A DNA stretch of 64,000 nucleotides from Heliobacterium mobile (GTDB lineage Bacteria; Bacillota; Desulfitobacteriia; Heliobacteriales; Heliobacteriaceae). Position numbers and translations under genes: made by a program. The stretch covers positions 1 to 64,000 of the forward strand of contig NZ_WNKU01000018.1 in the NCBI RefSeq assembly GCF_009720735.1, read 5' to 3'. The notes beneath the pieces are model-generated. The model saw only the letters and a list, made by a program, of their open reading frames with translations. It searched no databases and was not told the origin of the DNA. Of this stretch, positions 8,534 to 17,355 are shown in pieces; positions within the stretch are counted from its first letter, which is position 1, and each line of letters starts with the position of its first letter.

Positions 8534-9511
8534 ATGACTGGGAAAATGATTAGCATCGCAATGGAACGTTCCTTTGATGTGATTGATAAGAAGTGGGACA
8601 ACGACATCTATGTCAAGATGTATCGTTCGGCCGTCACTAGCGGACTCATCGCCAAACTGGGACCCGAACGGTGGACGGTTCTGTGTATTATCGCCAGCTA
8701 TATGGATGAACAGGGGAATTGCTTTCCATCTCAAAGTGCCATCGCCAAGGGATTCGGATGTACGCGACAGACGGCCCTCCGATGGATTAACTCCTTACTT
8801 GCGTTTCGCTGGAATAATCGCCCAGTGATTGAACGGGTGAAGAATCGAAGACGAAATGGACTGTCCTACTACACGATTTTGCCATTATCTCAGCTAGCCA
8901 TCTTTAATGGGGAAGTCGAACCAACAGGCGATGTCCAATCCCACGACTTCAAAGAATTGGACGTCAAAGACCTGGACGTCACGATGTCAAAGTCCACGAC
9001 GTCCGATGTAAAAGAGCCCGACGTCACGATGTCAAAGGTCTTTGACACAAACTATAACCACTATAACAAGAACCATAGTAACAAGAACCATAGTAACCAG
9101 ATAGCCAAGGCAGGGACCGTTGGGAATACAGATATAGACCCAACAGACCTGACCCATCCAAAGAAGATCATTGAATACTTCTGTGAGAAATACCGTCAGA
9201 GATACACCGTGAACTACAACCCGAATTGGAAACGTGACGTGGGACTGGTAAAGAACAAGCTGATGACCGTTTATGAGCCTGTTCAAATCCGTTCGATCAT
9301 CGACACCGTATTTGCCGAGTACGATACCCGATGGAAGAAGGACACCTACCCCCGGCCATCCATTGGACAGCTCGCGACGTGGTTATCTAATGAAGCTTTG
9401 GCTGTTGCAGAGGAAGAACAGCGGACGGACTTTACGCAGGTGAAGCGACATGGTGGCTATAGCGTTGAGGCCATTATGGCGCGTCTGGAACGAGGAAGTG
9501 GGAAGGAGTGA
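8534..9511 (+). CDS. HTH replication-initiator-like protein
   Basis: The ATG at 8534 is chosen because it follows GGAGGAGG; the frame is open further upstream but that part overlaps the holin gene. The N-terminal 110 residues carry a winged-helix domain (WTVLCIIASYMDEQGNCFPS, then AIAKGFGCTRQTALRWI) typical of phage replication initiators (DnaD/RepA-like HTH_36). A low-complexity linker (about 135-190) repeats DVKE/DVTMSK and NKNHSN. The C-terminal domain (about 210-325) resembles DnaD/DnaB-II type helical regions. It is followed by a DnaC-like loader with GTGA overlap, which fits assembly of the replication fork. Confidence 0.75.
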   Translation: MTGKMISIAMERSFDVIDKKWDNDIYVKMYRSAVTSGLIAKLGPERWTVLCIIASYMDEQGNCFPSQSAIAKGFGCTRQTALRWINSLLAFRWNNRPVIERVKNRRRNGLSYYTILPLSQLAIFNGEVEPTGDVQSHDFKELDVKDLDVTMSKSTTSDVKEPDVTMSKVFDTNYNHYNKNHSNKNHSNQIAKAGTVGNTDIDPTDLTHPKKIIEYFCEKYRQRYTVNYNPNWKRDVGLVKNKLMTVYEPVQIRSIIDTVFAEYDTRWKKDTYPRPSIGQLATWLSNEALAVAEEEQRTDFTQVKRHGGYSVEAIMARLERGSGKE

Positions 9512-10275
9512 GTGCGATCGAATGTCTGCTCTCTACCCAATGCAAAAAGGCTGGCGACGTTGCCCTGTGCCATGGCCACTGCTATGCCTACCTAAAACTA
9601 CACGGGGAAAGCGGTACCGGCGGCTTGTGGGGGCAAACAGGCATTTCTGTGGCCTATCGTCAAGTAACGGCTCATACGTTGCCGTTCCAGTCGGACAATC
9701 CCGAAGCGTTTCGGATGGTCACCACGTACTGTCGGAATGTGCTTCATCAAGTGGGCGAGGGGGTTGGTTTGTATCTGTACTCCGTACCTAACGCCATCAA
9801 TCCTAAGGGAACCGGCACAGGCAAGACCACGGCAGCGGTAGTCATCCTTCATGAGTATCTGGTCGCTCGAATCATACAGCACGTGAAGCAAATAAAACCC
9901 ATCATCCAGCTACCGACGTTATTCATCAACGCCTCCAAGTTTCAGAACCGGTTCAATGCCCAATTCCGTGGACCCCGTGAGATGCAAGAAAAGGCCTCTG
10001 TCGCTTTTTACCAATGTAAGTCCGATATGTTACAAGCAGAGCTACTCGTCCTCGATGACGTTGGCGTACGTGAAGCGACAGAGGCATACAAGAATGAGTT
10101 CTATGAGGTCATCGATGAACGGTGTACCGAACGGAAGGCGACGATATTTACGTCCAATGAACCATTGGAGCGTCTGGGTAAATTACTGGACCCACGGATT
10201 GCCAGTCGAATCGAAGGGATGGCGATTCCGATCTCTTTCGAAGGTGAAGATCAGCGCACAAAACAGATGCGTTGA
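9508..10275 (+). CDS. DnaC/IstB-like helicase loader ATPase
   Basis: The product loads the replicative helicase at the origin. A GTG start overlaps the previous stop (GTGA). An N-terminal Cys/His cluster (C-x6-C-x8-C-x3-C, about residues 6-30) may bind zinc. Walker A is GTGTGKTT (about 92-99) and Walker B is LLVLDDVG (about 175). Sensor-1 follows in TIFTSNEP (about 212), and an Arg finger region is LLDPRIASRIEG near the C-terminus. Length (255 aa) is normal for DnaC-type loaders. The partner helicase is encoded at 11961-13220. Confidence 0.85.
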   Translation: MSAIECLLSTQCKKAGDVALCHGHCYAYLKLHGESGTGGLWGQTGISVAYRQVTAHTLPFQSDNPEAFRMVTTYCRNVLHQVGEGVGLYLYSVPNAINPKGTGTGKTTAAVVILHEYLVARIIQHVKQIKPIIQLPTLFINASKFQNRFNAQFRGPREMQEKASVAFYQCKSDMLQAELLVLDDVGVREATEAYKNEFYEVIDERCTERKATIFTSNEPLERLGKLLDPRIASRIEGMAIPISFEGEDQRTKQMR

Positions 10276-10334
10276 TGACGAGTTGGCAACTAAACAAAGA
10301 TTGAACACAAAAATTTTTAGGAGGATGTAAATCA

Positions 10335-11093
10335 ATGATGAACATGCAGAAAGTATTCAACTATGAGGGTGCTCAGGTGCGGACAGTGATGATCGATGGA
10401 GAGCCATGGTTTGTAGCAAAAGATGTGTGCAATGTGCTGGAACATTCTGATACGAGTAAAGCCGTTTCACGATTAGATAATGATGAAAAGGGTACGAACA
10501 TTGTTCGGACCCCTGGGGGAGAACAAGAAATGGTCATCATCAATGAACCAGGACTATATTCCCTTGTCCTTACTAGTCGTAAACCCGAGGCTAAAGCGTT
10601 CAAACGGTGGGTTACTCATGAGGTTCTTCCAAGTATCCGTCAGACCGGAGCGTACTCAATTTTCTATGACCTCATCCCTAAAACACTCCCGGAAGCATTG
10701 CATAAATACGCCGAAGCACTCGAAGAAAATGGTCGCTTAACAGAAAAAATAAATACTCTCACCGATCAAATTGAGACGGATGCGCCAAAAGTGGAGGCGT
10801 TCAATAACTTCATCGAATCTCATGCTTGGCAGACCATCGCAGAAGTCGCCAAGTCACTAAATTACGGTCGTAATCGTATCTATCAGATCCTGCGTGAAGA
10901 AGGAATTCTCATCAAAAGCGGAATGGACAGAAATCTTCCACTGCAAAAATACATCGAACGTGGGTACTTTTCGGTCAAAGAGTACACCTTCTGGAAAAAC
11001 GGACAATGGATGACGAAAAGCCGCACACTGGTTTCTCCCACCGGGATAGAGTTCATCCGGAATGTTCTGAAGCATAGAAAACTGGCTTCGTAG
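10335..11093 (+). CDS. Antirepressor-type protein, Bro-N + KilAC/ANT
   Basis: Residues 1-110 are a Bro-N domain with the usual GEPWFVAKDVCNVL and NEPGLYSLVLTSRKPEAKAFKRWVTHEVLPSIR. The C-terminal 120 residues are a KilAC/ANT-type domain (APKVEAFNNFIES, then RNRIYQILREEGILI). Phage antirepressors of this class bind and inactivate repressors or act as DNA-binding regulators. Two ATG codons occur in tandem after TAGGAGG. The C-terminal half is almost the same as that of the next gene, whose N-terminal domain is different. Confidence 0.85.
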   Translation: MMNMQKVFNYEGAQVRTVMIDGEPWFVAKDVCNVLEHSDTSKAVSRLDNDEKGTNIVRTPGGEQEMVIINEPGLYSLVLTSRKPEAKAFKRWVTHEVLPSIRQTGAYSIFYDLIPKTLPEALHKYAEALEENGRLTEKINTLTDQIETDAPKVEAFNNFIESHAWQTIAEVAKSLNYGRNRIYQILREEGILIKSGMDRNLPLQKYIERGYFSVKEYTFWKNGQWMTKSRTLVSPTGIEFIRNVLKHRKLAS

Positions 11094-11150
11094 TTTATGT
11101 CCCAACAAACCAACCCAAATCATTCAAAAATAATTAGGAGGACGACATCA

Positions 11151-11921
11151 ATGACGGACTTTTCTTTTCAGGTAATTGAACAACAAGGCCAACGGGTGCT
11201 CACTACGGCTCAACTAGCTGAGGCGTTCGGAACGGAAGCTGTAATTATCAGTAACAATTTTAACCGCAACAAAGAGCGTTATACCGAGGGTAAACATTAT
11301 TTTACACTGGAAGGCAAAGAAAAACGTGATTTTATGAACTATCATCAATTTGATACCAGTCTGAAAAAAGCCAAAATTGTTTACCTCTGGACTGAAAAAG
11401 GTGCCTGCCTCAACGCAAAAAGCCTTCAGACTGATCAGGCGTGGAAAGCGTATGAAATGCTAGTTGATGAATATTACCGAATGAAACAGGAACTTGAACG
11501 TCCGACTTTCGAAGGCCGGATAATTCCCAAAAACTATATAGAAGCCTTGGATGCGCTTGTCCAGACGGAAAAAATGCGACTAGAACTCGTCGCTAAGGTC
11601 GAAGCCGATGCACCGAAGGTGGAAGCGTTTGATATCTTTATCGAATCCCATGGATGGCAAACCATGTCGGAAGTTGCCAAGTCGATGGATGAAGGTCGCA
11701 ATGGCACTTATGAGGCACTTCGGGAGGAAGGGATTTTAATCAAGAGTGGAATGGACAAAAATTTACCCCTTCAAAAGTACATTGAAAGCGGTCATTTCAT
11801 GGTGAAAGAGTACACCTTCTTCGCAAATGGCCAATGGATGACCAAAGGACGAACATTGGTGTCACCCAAAGGTGTAGAGTTGATTCGGCAAATCCTCAAA
11901 AGCAGAAAGGGAGTGGCGTAA
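11151..11921 (+). CDS. Antirepressor-type protein, ORF6N + KilAC/ANT
   Basis: The ATG at 11151 follows TAGGAGGACGACATCA. The first 110 residues are an ORF6N domain (RVLTTAQLAEAFGTE, YLWTEKGACLNAKSLQTDQAW). The last 120 residues are the same KilAC/ANT module as in 10335-11093 (GILIKSGMDKNLPLQKYI). Only the N-terminal DNA-binding or specificity module was exchanged. It sits in the replication region, so control of the lytic/lysogenic switch or of replication genes is inferred. Confidence 0.85.
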   Translation: MTDFSFQVIEQQGQRVLTTAQLAEAFGTEAVIISNNFNRNKERYTEGKHYFTLEGKEKRDFMNYHQFDTSLKKAKIVYLWTEKGACLNAKSLQTDQAWKAYEMLVDEYYRMKQELERPTFEGRIIPKNYIEALDALVQTEKMRLELVAKVEADAPKVEAFDIFIESHGWQTMSEVAKSMDEGRNGTYEALREEGILIKSGMDKNLPLQKYIESGHFMVKEYTFFANGQWMTKGRTLVSPKGVELIRQILKSRKGVA

Positions 11922-11960
11922 CCACTATGTTTTGGCAATCCATGAGAGAGGGTGGATTAA

Positions 11961-13220
11961 ATGCAGGAGGCGCAACTACTTTCCAAAGTGATTGATGAAG
12001 ACGCTTTCTCGGTACTAAATCGTTTCAACGTCGATGTAACCGACTTTCCTACGTTGGGCGAGGTCTATCTGTTCGTCCGGGAGTATGTACGGGAAAACAA
12101 ACAATCGCCGGATTACCGAACGGTTGTAGGGCAGTTTGAGCAGTTCGAGTACATCCCGGACGTGCAGGATTCATTCAAATATCTCTGCACCCGTCTCAAG
12201 GCCCTATCGGCCAAACGGCGAGCCTTTGAATTGCTCCAACATCAAGCGGCCAAGAAGTTTAGTGAGCTTTCCGGGGACAAGTTTATTCAGTGGTTAAAAG
12301 AGGAGACGTTACGGATTGAAGCCACCACGTTGGTTCGCTTTGATGTGGGCACCAACTATGCGGTCAACGGGGAAGAACGGAAATCGTGGTATGAACAAGC
12401 AAAGGAAAGTCGATCTCGATCATATATTCCCGCGCCGTATCCATCGCTGACTGAAGCATTGGGTGGTGGATTCGAGATTGGGGACTATATCCTGCTCATG
12501 GCCTTTACAAACCGGGGAAAGTCTTGGCTGGCCTCGCATATCGGGCTGTCAGCTTGGGAGAACCAGTTTGGGGTTCTTCATTATTCACCAGAGCTTTCCA
12601 AACGTCAACAGGCTCTACGGTTGGATACGTTGATGGGGAAGTTCGATAACGTCAAATTACGCCGGGGATTGTTAGCGAATGAATCGCAGTATTTCGACTA
12701 TCTGGAAGCCTTCACACCGGAAATGTCCATGGCTCCCTATGTGATCAAAACCATGGAAGACTTGCCCGATGGTTTGTCCGTTGAAGTGATAGAAGCCGAC
12801 TTACAGATGAATCCGAATATAAAAATGGTCATTATCGACGGCTTTAATTTAATGAATCATGGCAAAGGAAAGATGAGGGATTCAATGTCCTACACCTCAC
12901 GAAGACTCCGCCAATTGTTTGGACGGTATGAGGTAGCTGGACTGGTTGTGCATCAAACACCGGGGGCAGCCGAAAAAGAAAAGCGAAAATCGGATGAAGA
13001 CGGCTGCCGAATGGTAAAGCCGCCGAAGCTGACCGACTACTCCGAAACAGTGGCCGTCATTCAGGACGCAGCGACTGCGCTGACGTTCGATGCCGGTGAT
13101 GGTATCGGCAAAATCAGCATCGAAAAAGCCCGGGAACCGAACGTGGGAAAGGTCATTGAGTTGGTTTGTGATTTCAATGTGGGCCTTATTCGGGAGACGG
13201 ATGTGACCGATTTGTTTTGA
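11961..13220 (+). CDS. DnaB-like replicative helicase
   Basis: The 419-residue protein has an N-terminal helical domain (about 1-110) and a RecA-like DnaB C-terminal domain. The P-loop is AFTNRGKSW (about 183-191), with Ala in place of the first Gly of the canonical GxxxxGKS. Walker B is MVIIDGFNLM (about 290). A conserved HQTPG sits where DnaB motif H4 is expected, and Ser/Arg-rich C-terminal motifs follow. SD GAGAGAGGGTGG is 5-6 bases before the ATG. With the DnaC-like loader and the primase at 15369 it forms the phage replisome. Confidence 0.85.
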   Translation: MQEAQLLSKVIDEDAFSVLNRFNVDVTDFPTLGEVYLFVREYVRENKQSPDYRTVVGQFEQFEYIPDVQDSFKYLCTRLKALSAKRRAFELLQHQAAKKFSELSGDKFIQWLKEETLRIEATTLVRFDVGTNYAVNGEERKSWYEQAKESRSRSYIPAPYPSLTEALGGGFEIGDYILLMAFTNRGKSWLASHIGLSAWENQFGVLHYSPELSKRQQALRLDTLMGKFDNVKLRRGLLANESQYFDYLEAFTPEMSMAPYVIKTMEDLPDGLSVEVIEADLQMNPNIKMVIIDGFNLMNHGKGKMRDSMSYTSRRLRQLFGRYEVAGLVVHQTPGAAEKEKRKSDEDGCRMVKPPKLTDYSETVAVIQDAATALTFDAGDGIGKISIEKAREPNVGKVIELVCDFNVGLIRETDVTDLF

Positions 13221-13245
13221 CTGGGATGTATTGTCAGGACGTTTT

Positions 13246-13289
13246 TTGTCACAATCGGGATCGAAAAAACGCATTAAGAGTATGTAAGG
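13246..13289 (+). promoter_or_regulatory. Repeated promoter-like element, copy 2
   Basis: The same two blocks as at 8161 recur: TTGTCAC-AATC and CGCATTAAGAG...ATGTAAGG, with 19 bases between TTGTCA and the second block in both copies. It lies 42 bases upstream of the antirepressor gene at 13331. The matching spacing over unrelated intervening sequence suggests a functional site. Confidence 0.45.
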
Positions 13290-13330
13290 ACAAAACAGTC
13301 CTACAAAAAAACTGAGGAGGAATTCACAAC

Positions 13331-14110
13331 ATGAAATCGCTACAAGTCCTTGAGATGAACGGACAACGGTTGCTCACGACAGCCCAACTAGCGGATGCGT
13401 ACGAGGCGGATATGAAAAAGATAAACGACAATTTCCAGAACAATAAGGACCGTTATACCAAAGAGAAACACTATTATGCACTCACAGGAGATGACTTAAA
13501 AGAATTCAAAAGAGCTTACCCGAAAATTTCGGGGAACCTCAAATTTGCTCCTGTGCTGTACCTCTGGACTGAAAAAGGAGCCTGGCTTCACGCCAAGTCA
13601 CTAAATACGGACCGAGCTTGGGAAGCTTACGAGATGCTGGTGGACGAGTATTACCGGATGAAGGAACAGCTACCGCAGAGCGAACCTCAATATGAACTTC
13701 CGAGCAACTTCGCAGAAGCCTTACGGCAATTGGCCGATAGCGTGGAAGAAAATCAGAGACTGCGAGAAAAGATTGAAGAGCAAGCCCCAAAGGTTAACGC
13801 CTATCAAACCTTTATGTCCGCAGTAAATGTTTTGCCCGTGAATGAGATTGCAAAGTCGATGGAACTGGGACCGAATACCCTGTTTAACCTGATGAGAGAT
13901 TGGAAGCTCATGTTCAAGAACCAGGAGGGATACAACATTCCGTATCAGCATTTCATTAAAGCCGGATGTTTTACCGTAAAAACAAAAACCTTCTGGAAAA
14001 ACGGTGTTAGCCTCAACTCGTCCCGAACCTTCGTAACCCCAAAAGGACAAGATCTGATATTTAGGTTAGCGCGAAAATACAATTTAATTAAAGGAGGACA
14101 AAGCAAATGA
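13331..14110 (+). CDS. Antirepressor-type protein, ORF6N with divergent C-terminus
   Basis: Residues 1-110 are an ORF6N domain closely related to that at 11151 (QRLLTTAQLADAYEAD, LYLWTEKGAWLHAKSL, AYEMLVDEYYRMK). The C-terminal 120 residues follow the same plan (APKVNAYQTFMSAV, then an HTH with SMELGPNTLFNLM and a basic end) but have diverged strongly from the two upstream copies. SD GAGGAGG is 8-9 bases before the ATG. It ends in an ATGA overlap with the next gene. Confidence 0.82.
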   Translation: MKSLQVLEMNGQRLLTTAQLADAYEADMKKINDNFQNNKDRYTKEKHYYALTGDDLKEFKRAYPKISGNLKFAPVLYLWTEKGAWLHAKSLNTDRAWEAYEMLVDEYYRMKEQLPQSEPQYELPSNFAEALRQLADSVEENQRLREKIEEQAPKVNAYQTFMSAVNVLPVNEIAKSMELGPNTLFNLMRDWKLMFKNQEGYNIPYQHFIKAGCFTVKTKTFWKNGVSLNSSRTFVTPKGQDLIFRLARKYNLIKGGQSK

Positions 14111-15372
14111 CTAATATGAACTCGGTAAAAGAAATCAATTCAAAACTAACCCGTCTTCCTCAAATTATTGAATTCGATGGTGCTGATATTCGAACTTCAA
14201 TTATTGAAAATAAGCTTTGGTTTGTTGCAAAAGATATTTGTGATGCCGTCGGTATCGGAAATCCCTCATATGCTCTGACGCGAATCGACTGCAACGATAG
14301 AATACTTCATCCTATAGAAACTTCCGGAGGTTTGCAGAACTTATTAATGATTAACGAATCAGGGATATACCAACTTTTACTGACCAGTCGCAAAGCGAAA
14401 GCGAACGAACTAAAGAAGAAGATAATCCGACTAGCAGTATCTAGTTATCGTCAATCATGCTTAGATGAAAAAGTAAACAGCAAAATTTTGAGTTATGAAA
14501 GGGCGTTAACTGTGCAACCTCAACAAATCCAAGTTTTTAACTTTCAGGGTCAATCCTTACGAACTGCAGAAATAGATGAGGAAATTTGGTGGGTCGCTAA
14601 AGATGTTTGTGAGGCACTCGATATTGGTAATCCAACAAAAGCCCTATATCGCCTTGACGATGATGAAAAAATGACACTTACCGACAGAGAAACCATCCTT
14701 ACTATTAGTAAGGGTGCAATGATACCCATGGTAACCCTCGTCAATGAACCTGGATTATATTCACTTATACTCACGAGTCGCAAACCACAAGCTAAAACGT
14801 TTAAGCGTTGGGTCACTCATGAGGTCATTCCTAGCATCCGAAAAACAGGTCGCTATGCCGTCAACGAATCCGAAGTTACAAATGAACAGATGGAAAAACT
14901 CGTGGATACCGTAACACGGGCGATGGAGACTATGACCAGCATTGTTTCAACGAGCATGAATGCCACAAACGATATGGTTACCAAGACGATGGACACTACA
15001 AACAACGTTATGACTACAGTCCACCAATTAATCAAGACATTAGAACCAGCTCATCCCGAAACAGTGAAACCTACCAATAAACCGTATGCAAATATCGTTG
15101 ATTTGGAAAGTCGTATCCATGAACTGCGGGATAAAATGCCCAGTCATAACCTTAGAAAATACATCCACCAACTGGCGTCTTGGAGCGGAAAACCAACTGT
15201 CTGTTATGGTCGAGTCTATGCGAAGTTAGCAAAGACCACAGGATTTGATGTGTTAGAAGCATACCAAGTCCAAGAAGGCAATAAGGTCAATAAAATCACT
15301 TTAGTAGAACAAGCAGGTTACCTACCCGAAGCGGTCGCCATTATGGAAACGGTGATTCAGGACGTCGCATGA
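14107..15372 (+). CDS. Tandem Bro-N antirepressor-type protein
   Basis: The 421-residue protein carries two Bro-N domains in a row. The first is at about 15-115 (WFVAKDICDAVGIGNPSYAL, NESGIYQLLLTSRKAKANEL). The second is at about 140-245 (WWVAKDVCEALDIGNPTKAL, NEPGLYSLILTSRKPQAKTF). A Met/Thr-rich coiled linker (about 255-310) and a C-terminal helical domain (about 325-421) of unknown type follow. The first copy has lost the FKRWVTHEVLPSIR end seen in the second. SD AAAGGAGGA is 7 bases from the ATG. A tandem Bro-N protein is uncommon. Confidence 0.82.
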   Translation: MTNMNSVKEINSKLTRLPQIIEFDGADIRTSIIENKLWFVAKDICDAVGIGNPSYALTRIDCNDRILHPIETSGGLQNLLMINESGIYQLLLTSRKAKANELKKKIIRLAVSSYRQSCLDEKVNSKILSYERALTVQPQQIQVFNFQGQSLRTAEIDEEIWWVAKDVCEALDIGNPTKALYRLDDDEKMTLTDRETILTISKGAMIPMVTLVNEPGLYSLILTSRKPQAKTFKRWVTHEVIPSIRKTGRYAVNESEVTNEQMEKLVDTVTRAMETMTSIVSTSMNATNDMVTKTMDTTNNVMTTVHQLIKTLEPAHPETVKPTNKPYANIVDLESRIHELRDKMPSHNLRKYIHQLASWSGKPTVCYGRVYAKLAKTTGFDVLEAYQVQEGNKVNKITLVEQAGYLPEAVAIMETVIQDVA

Positions 15373-16319
15373 TCGCGCTTCATAATCAGGATATCGACGT
15401 CGATATTGCATCTGAACTCCGGCTATACGACTGGAACCGCCCTCGTTGGACAGAAAACAAATTCCTCGCCTGCTCACCCTTTCGACCCGAACGTCACCCA
15501 TCTTTTGCCATCCGTCTGGACACGGGAGTATGGATCGATTCCGGTAGCGATGACGCAGAATGGAAGAAAGGAAATTTTCCACGGCTGCTTTCATGGTTGC
15601 GAAATGAGACCTACGAGGAAACCGTTGAATATCTAATCGAGCACTATGGAGTCCAAACGGCCGATGCCGATTCTCTTCAATTAAAAATACGCCTGCTTAC
15701 TTTGGAGGCAGAAAGCCGGACACCGTTACATTCTAATGTACTCATCCCTTTTCAATACCGACATCCTTATCTAGGTGATCAACGTGGTATATCTGAAAAC
15801 ATGCAGAGAACCTTCCAAATTGGATACGACCGAAAACGAAAAGCGATCACCTTTCCTTGGTTTGACCGTGCGGGAAATCTGGTCAATATCAAGTTTCGAA
15901 GTGTCCGAGACAAAATCTTCTGGTATTACGAAGGCGGACAACCGATTCGCGACCACATTTATGGCCTGAATTACGTTGTCCGCTCAAGAAAAGAACAGGT
16001 ATTTATTGTTGAAAGCGAGATTGATGCTCTCACTCTATGGCAAGCGGGTTTCGGGGCAGTGGCGTTAGGGGGAGCTCACTTGTCGACTCGACAGAGGGAT
16101 CTGTTGATCCGGTTACCTATCAAAGAATTAGTTATCGCTACGGACAACGACCTGCCCGGAAAACGACTTGCGGACAGCCTAATAGAACAACTTGGCGGAC
16201 AACTGTCCCTAAAGACCCTGGTCTTACCGAGTTACGCTAAAGACGTGAATGTACTGTCACAAGAGGCATTACTTCAAATTTGTCACTCGCTCCGAGACAT
16301 TAGTGTTCGTATATTCTAG
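15369..16319 (+). CDS. DnaG-like phage primase (Toprim), zinc ligands lost
   Basis: The product is predicted to synthesise RNA primers for phage DNA replication. The first 100 residues resemble the CHC2 zinc-finger fold (CSPFRPERHPSF followed by a tryptophan-rich strand) but lack the second pair of Cys ligands, so zinc binding is doubtful. Residues about 205-290 are a Toprim domain: VFIVESEIDALTLWQAG with the catalytic Glu, then VIATDNDLPGKRLA with the DxD metal site. Zinc-less primases of this length (316 aa) occur in Firmicute phages. It starts in ATGA overlap with 14107-15372. Confidence 0.85.
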   Translation: MIALHNQDIDVDIASELRLYDWNRPRWTENKFLACSPFRPERHPSFAIRLDTGVWIDSGSDDAEWKKGNFPRLLSWLRNETYEETVEYLIEHYGVQTADADSLQLKIRLLTLEAESRTPLHSNVLIPFQYRHPYLGDQRGISENMQRTFQIGYDRKRKAITFPWFDRAGNLVNIKFRSVRDKIFWYYEGGQPIRDHIYGLNYVVRSRKEQVFIVESEIDALTLWQAGFGAVALGGAHLSTRQRDLLIRLPIKELVIATDNDLPGKRLADSLIEQLGGQLSLKTLVLPSYAKDVNVLSQEALLQICHSLRDISVRIF

Positions 16320-16326
16320 CCAAATC

Positions 16327-16716
16327 CTAACGCCGTCTTATTAGGTTAATTGCTTCCTTAATCGAAATCCAAATCCCATAAAGGGTGGTGAGTATCGCTA
16401 TTGCAGATATAAAACCCATAATAATCTGCACTCGTGTTTCATTCTTTTCGGTTTTTTCAGTCGGATATACTTTCATCGTAAAGAAGCGGACGATGGCATC
16501 GTATACTTCGCCAATGCTAGAGGGGTTAGTAAGAAGTACTTCCTTTCCCTCATAATTGACTCGCATCATAATTAACTTTTTCATGCCACGGGAAAGACGG
16601 ATCTGAAGAAACAACCATGCTCCGAACGATAAACCCAAAATTGCACCAGAAACTAGTAACGAAAGCGCACCAAGAAAATGCTGAAAAAGAGTAATTTGAG
16701 GTTTATGGTTTTTCAT
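16327..16716 (-). CDS. Small membrane protein next to the repressor
   Basis: The 129-residue protein has two hydrophobic helices (about 14-36 and 100-120) flanking a soluble segment. The basic end is LIRRR. Its ATG overlaps the stop of the upstream minus-strand repressor gene (ATGA), so the two are co-transcribed. In prophages such genes next to a cI-like repressor often act in lysogeny or superinfection exclusion. That function is only an inference from position. Confidence 0.65.
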   Translation of the reverse strand: MKNHKPQITLFQHFLGALSLLVSGAILGLSFGAWLFLQIRLSRGMKKLIMMRVNYEGKEVLLTNPSSIGEVYDAIVRFFTMKVYPTEKTEKNETRVQIIMGFISAIAILTTLYGIWISIKEAINLIRRR

Positions 16717-17153
16717 TCTTCAGTCACCCCATCCATTTTTTCGGATTCCATTTCCTCAATGAATGAGAGGTAAGTGTCGTAAATTTCCTCGTAGAGTTCT
16801 TGTTTTCGTTTTTTGGACAATTTGGGATTGCTATTAATCTCAAGGAGTAATTTTTGGAATTGAGGGCTTTTTTCAAGTTCATCGGTAACCGATTCTGGAA
16901 TTTTCCCCAACCGTTGGTACAGCTCGTTGATATCAATCTGATAATACTTCGCCAACTCAACAATTAAGTTATCGCTGGGTGCTTTTAAACCACGTTCGAT
17001 TTCTGAAAGGAAATTTACAGAAACGCCAACATTTTCACTAACTTCAGCAAGCGTAGAGCCTTGTTTTATCCGTAGATCCCTCAAAAAATCGCCGGTATCT
17101 GCAACACGTTGCCAGTAAGCGGCTTTCTCACGCCCCGTCATTCGCTTCGCCAT
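16713..17153 (-). CDS. XRE-family repressor (cI-like)
   Basis: This is the probable lysogeny repressor. Residues 20-80 hold an XRE helix-turn-helix: LRDLRIKQGSTLAEVSENVG and FLSEIERGLKAPS. The C-terminal 60 residues are helical and charged. No LexA-type Ser/Lys peptidase dyad is visible, so inactivation would be by antirepressors rather than self-cleavage. That fits the four antirepressor-type genes upstream. SD AAAGGGG lies about 9 bases before the ATG. It diverges from the sigma-like gene at 17356. Confidence 0.85.
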   Translation of the reverse strand: MAKRMTGREKAAYWQRVADTGDFLRDLRIKQGSTLAEVSENVGVSVNFLSEIERGLKAPSDNLIVELAKYYQIDINELYQRLGKIPESVTDELEKSPQFQKLLLEINSNPKLSKKRKQELYEEIYDTYLSFIEEMESEKMDGVTEE

Positions 17154-17355
17154 ATTCTTGGACCCCTTTCATAACGTCCCCTAAAAACGGTGCAACAAAA
17201 CTGGGATTCAATAGTTCCCAATAATCTACATCTAGCTTTATATGTCGAATCGTGCGAACATTAAGCCTGTCCTCAGTTAAACTATACAGATTAAGAGGAT
17301 AAAGATTAAAAAAAGTAAAGACATACGTCAAGAAGACGGAAAGGGGACGCGAACG
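17154..17355. promoter_or_regulatory. Divergent control region of repressor and sigma-like gene
   Basis: About 200 bases, AT-rich to the right, lie between the minus-strand repressor and the plus-strand sigma-like gene. The block GATTAAGAGGATAAAG near 17289 resembles the CATTAAGAG block of the repeated promoter-like element. Operators for the repressor are expected here. No clear inverted operator repeat was identified by eye. Confidence 0.5.

Noticed and set aside
8941-9100. Short repeats (GACGTC, AACCATAGTAACAAG) as a candidate origin with iterons
   Set aside because: They lie in a coding linker and match in-frame amino-acid repeats. Phage origins are sometimes inside the initiator gene, but nothing beyond the repeats supports it here.
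9032-9286. Minus-strand frame opposite the replication initiator, Val/Ile-rich
   Set aside because: It mirrors the NKNHSN low-complexity linker of the plus-strand gene.
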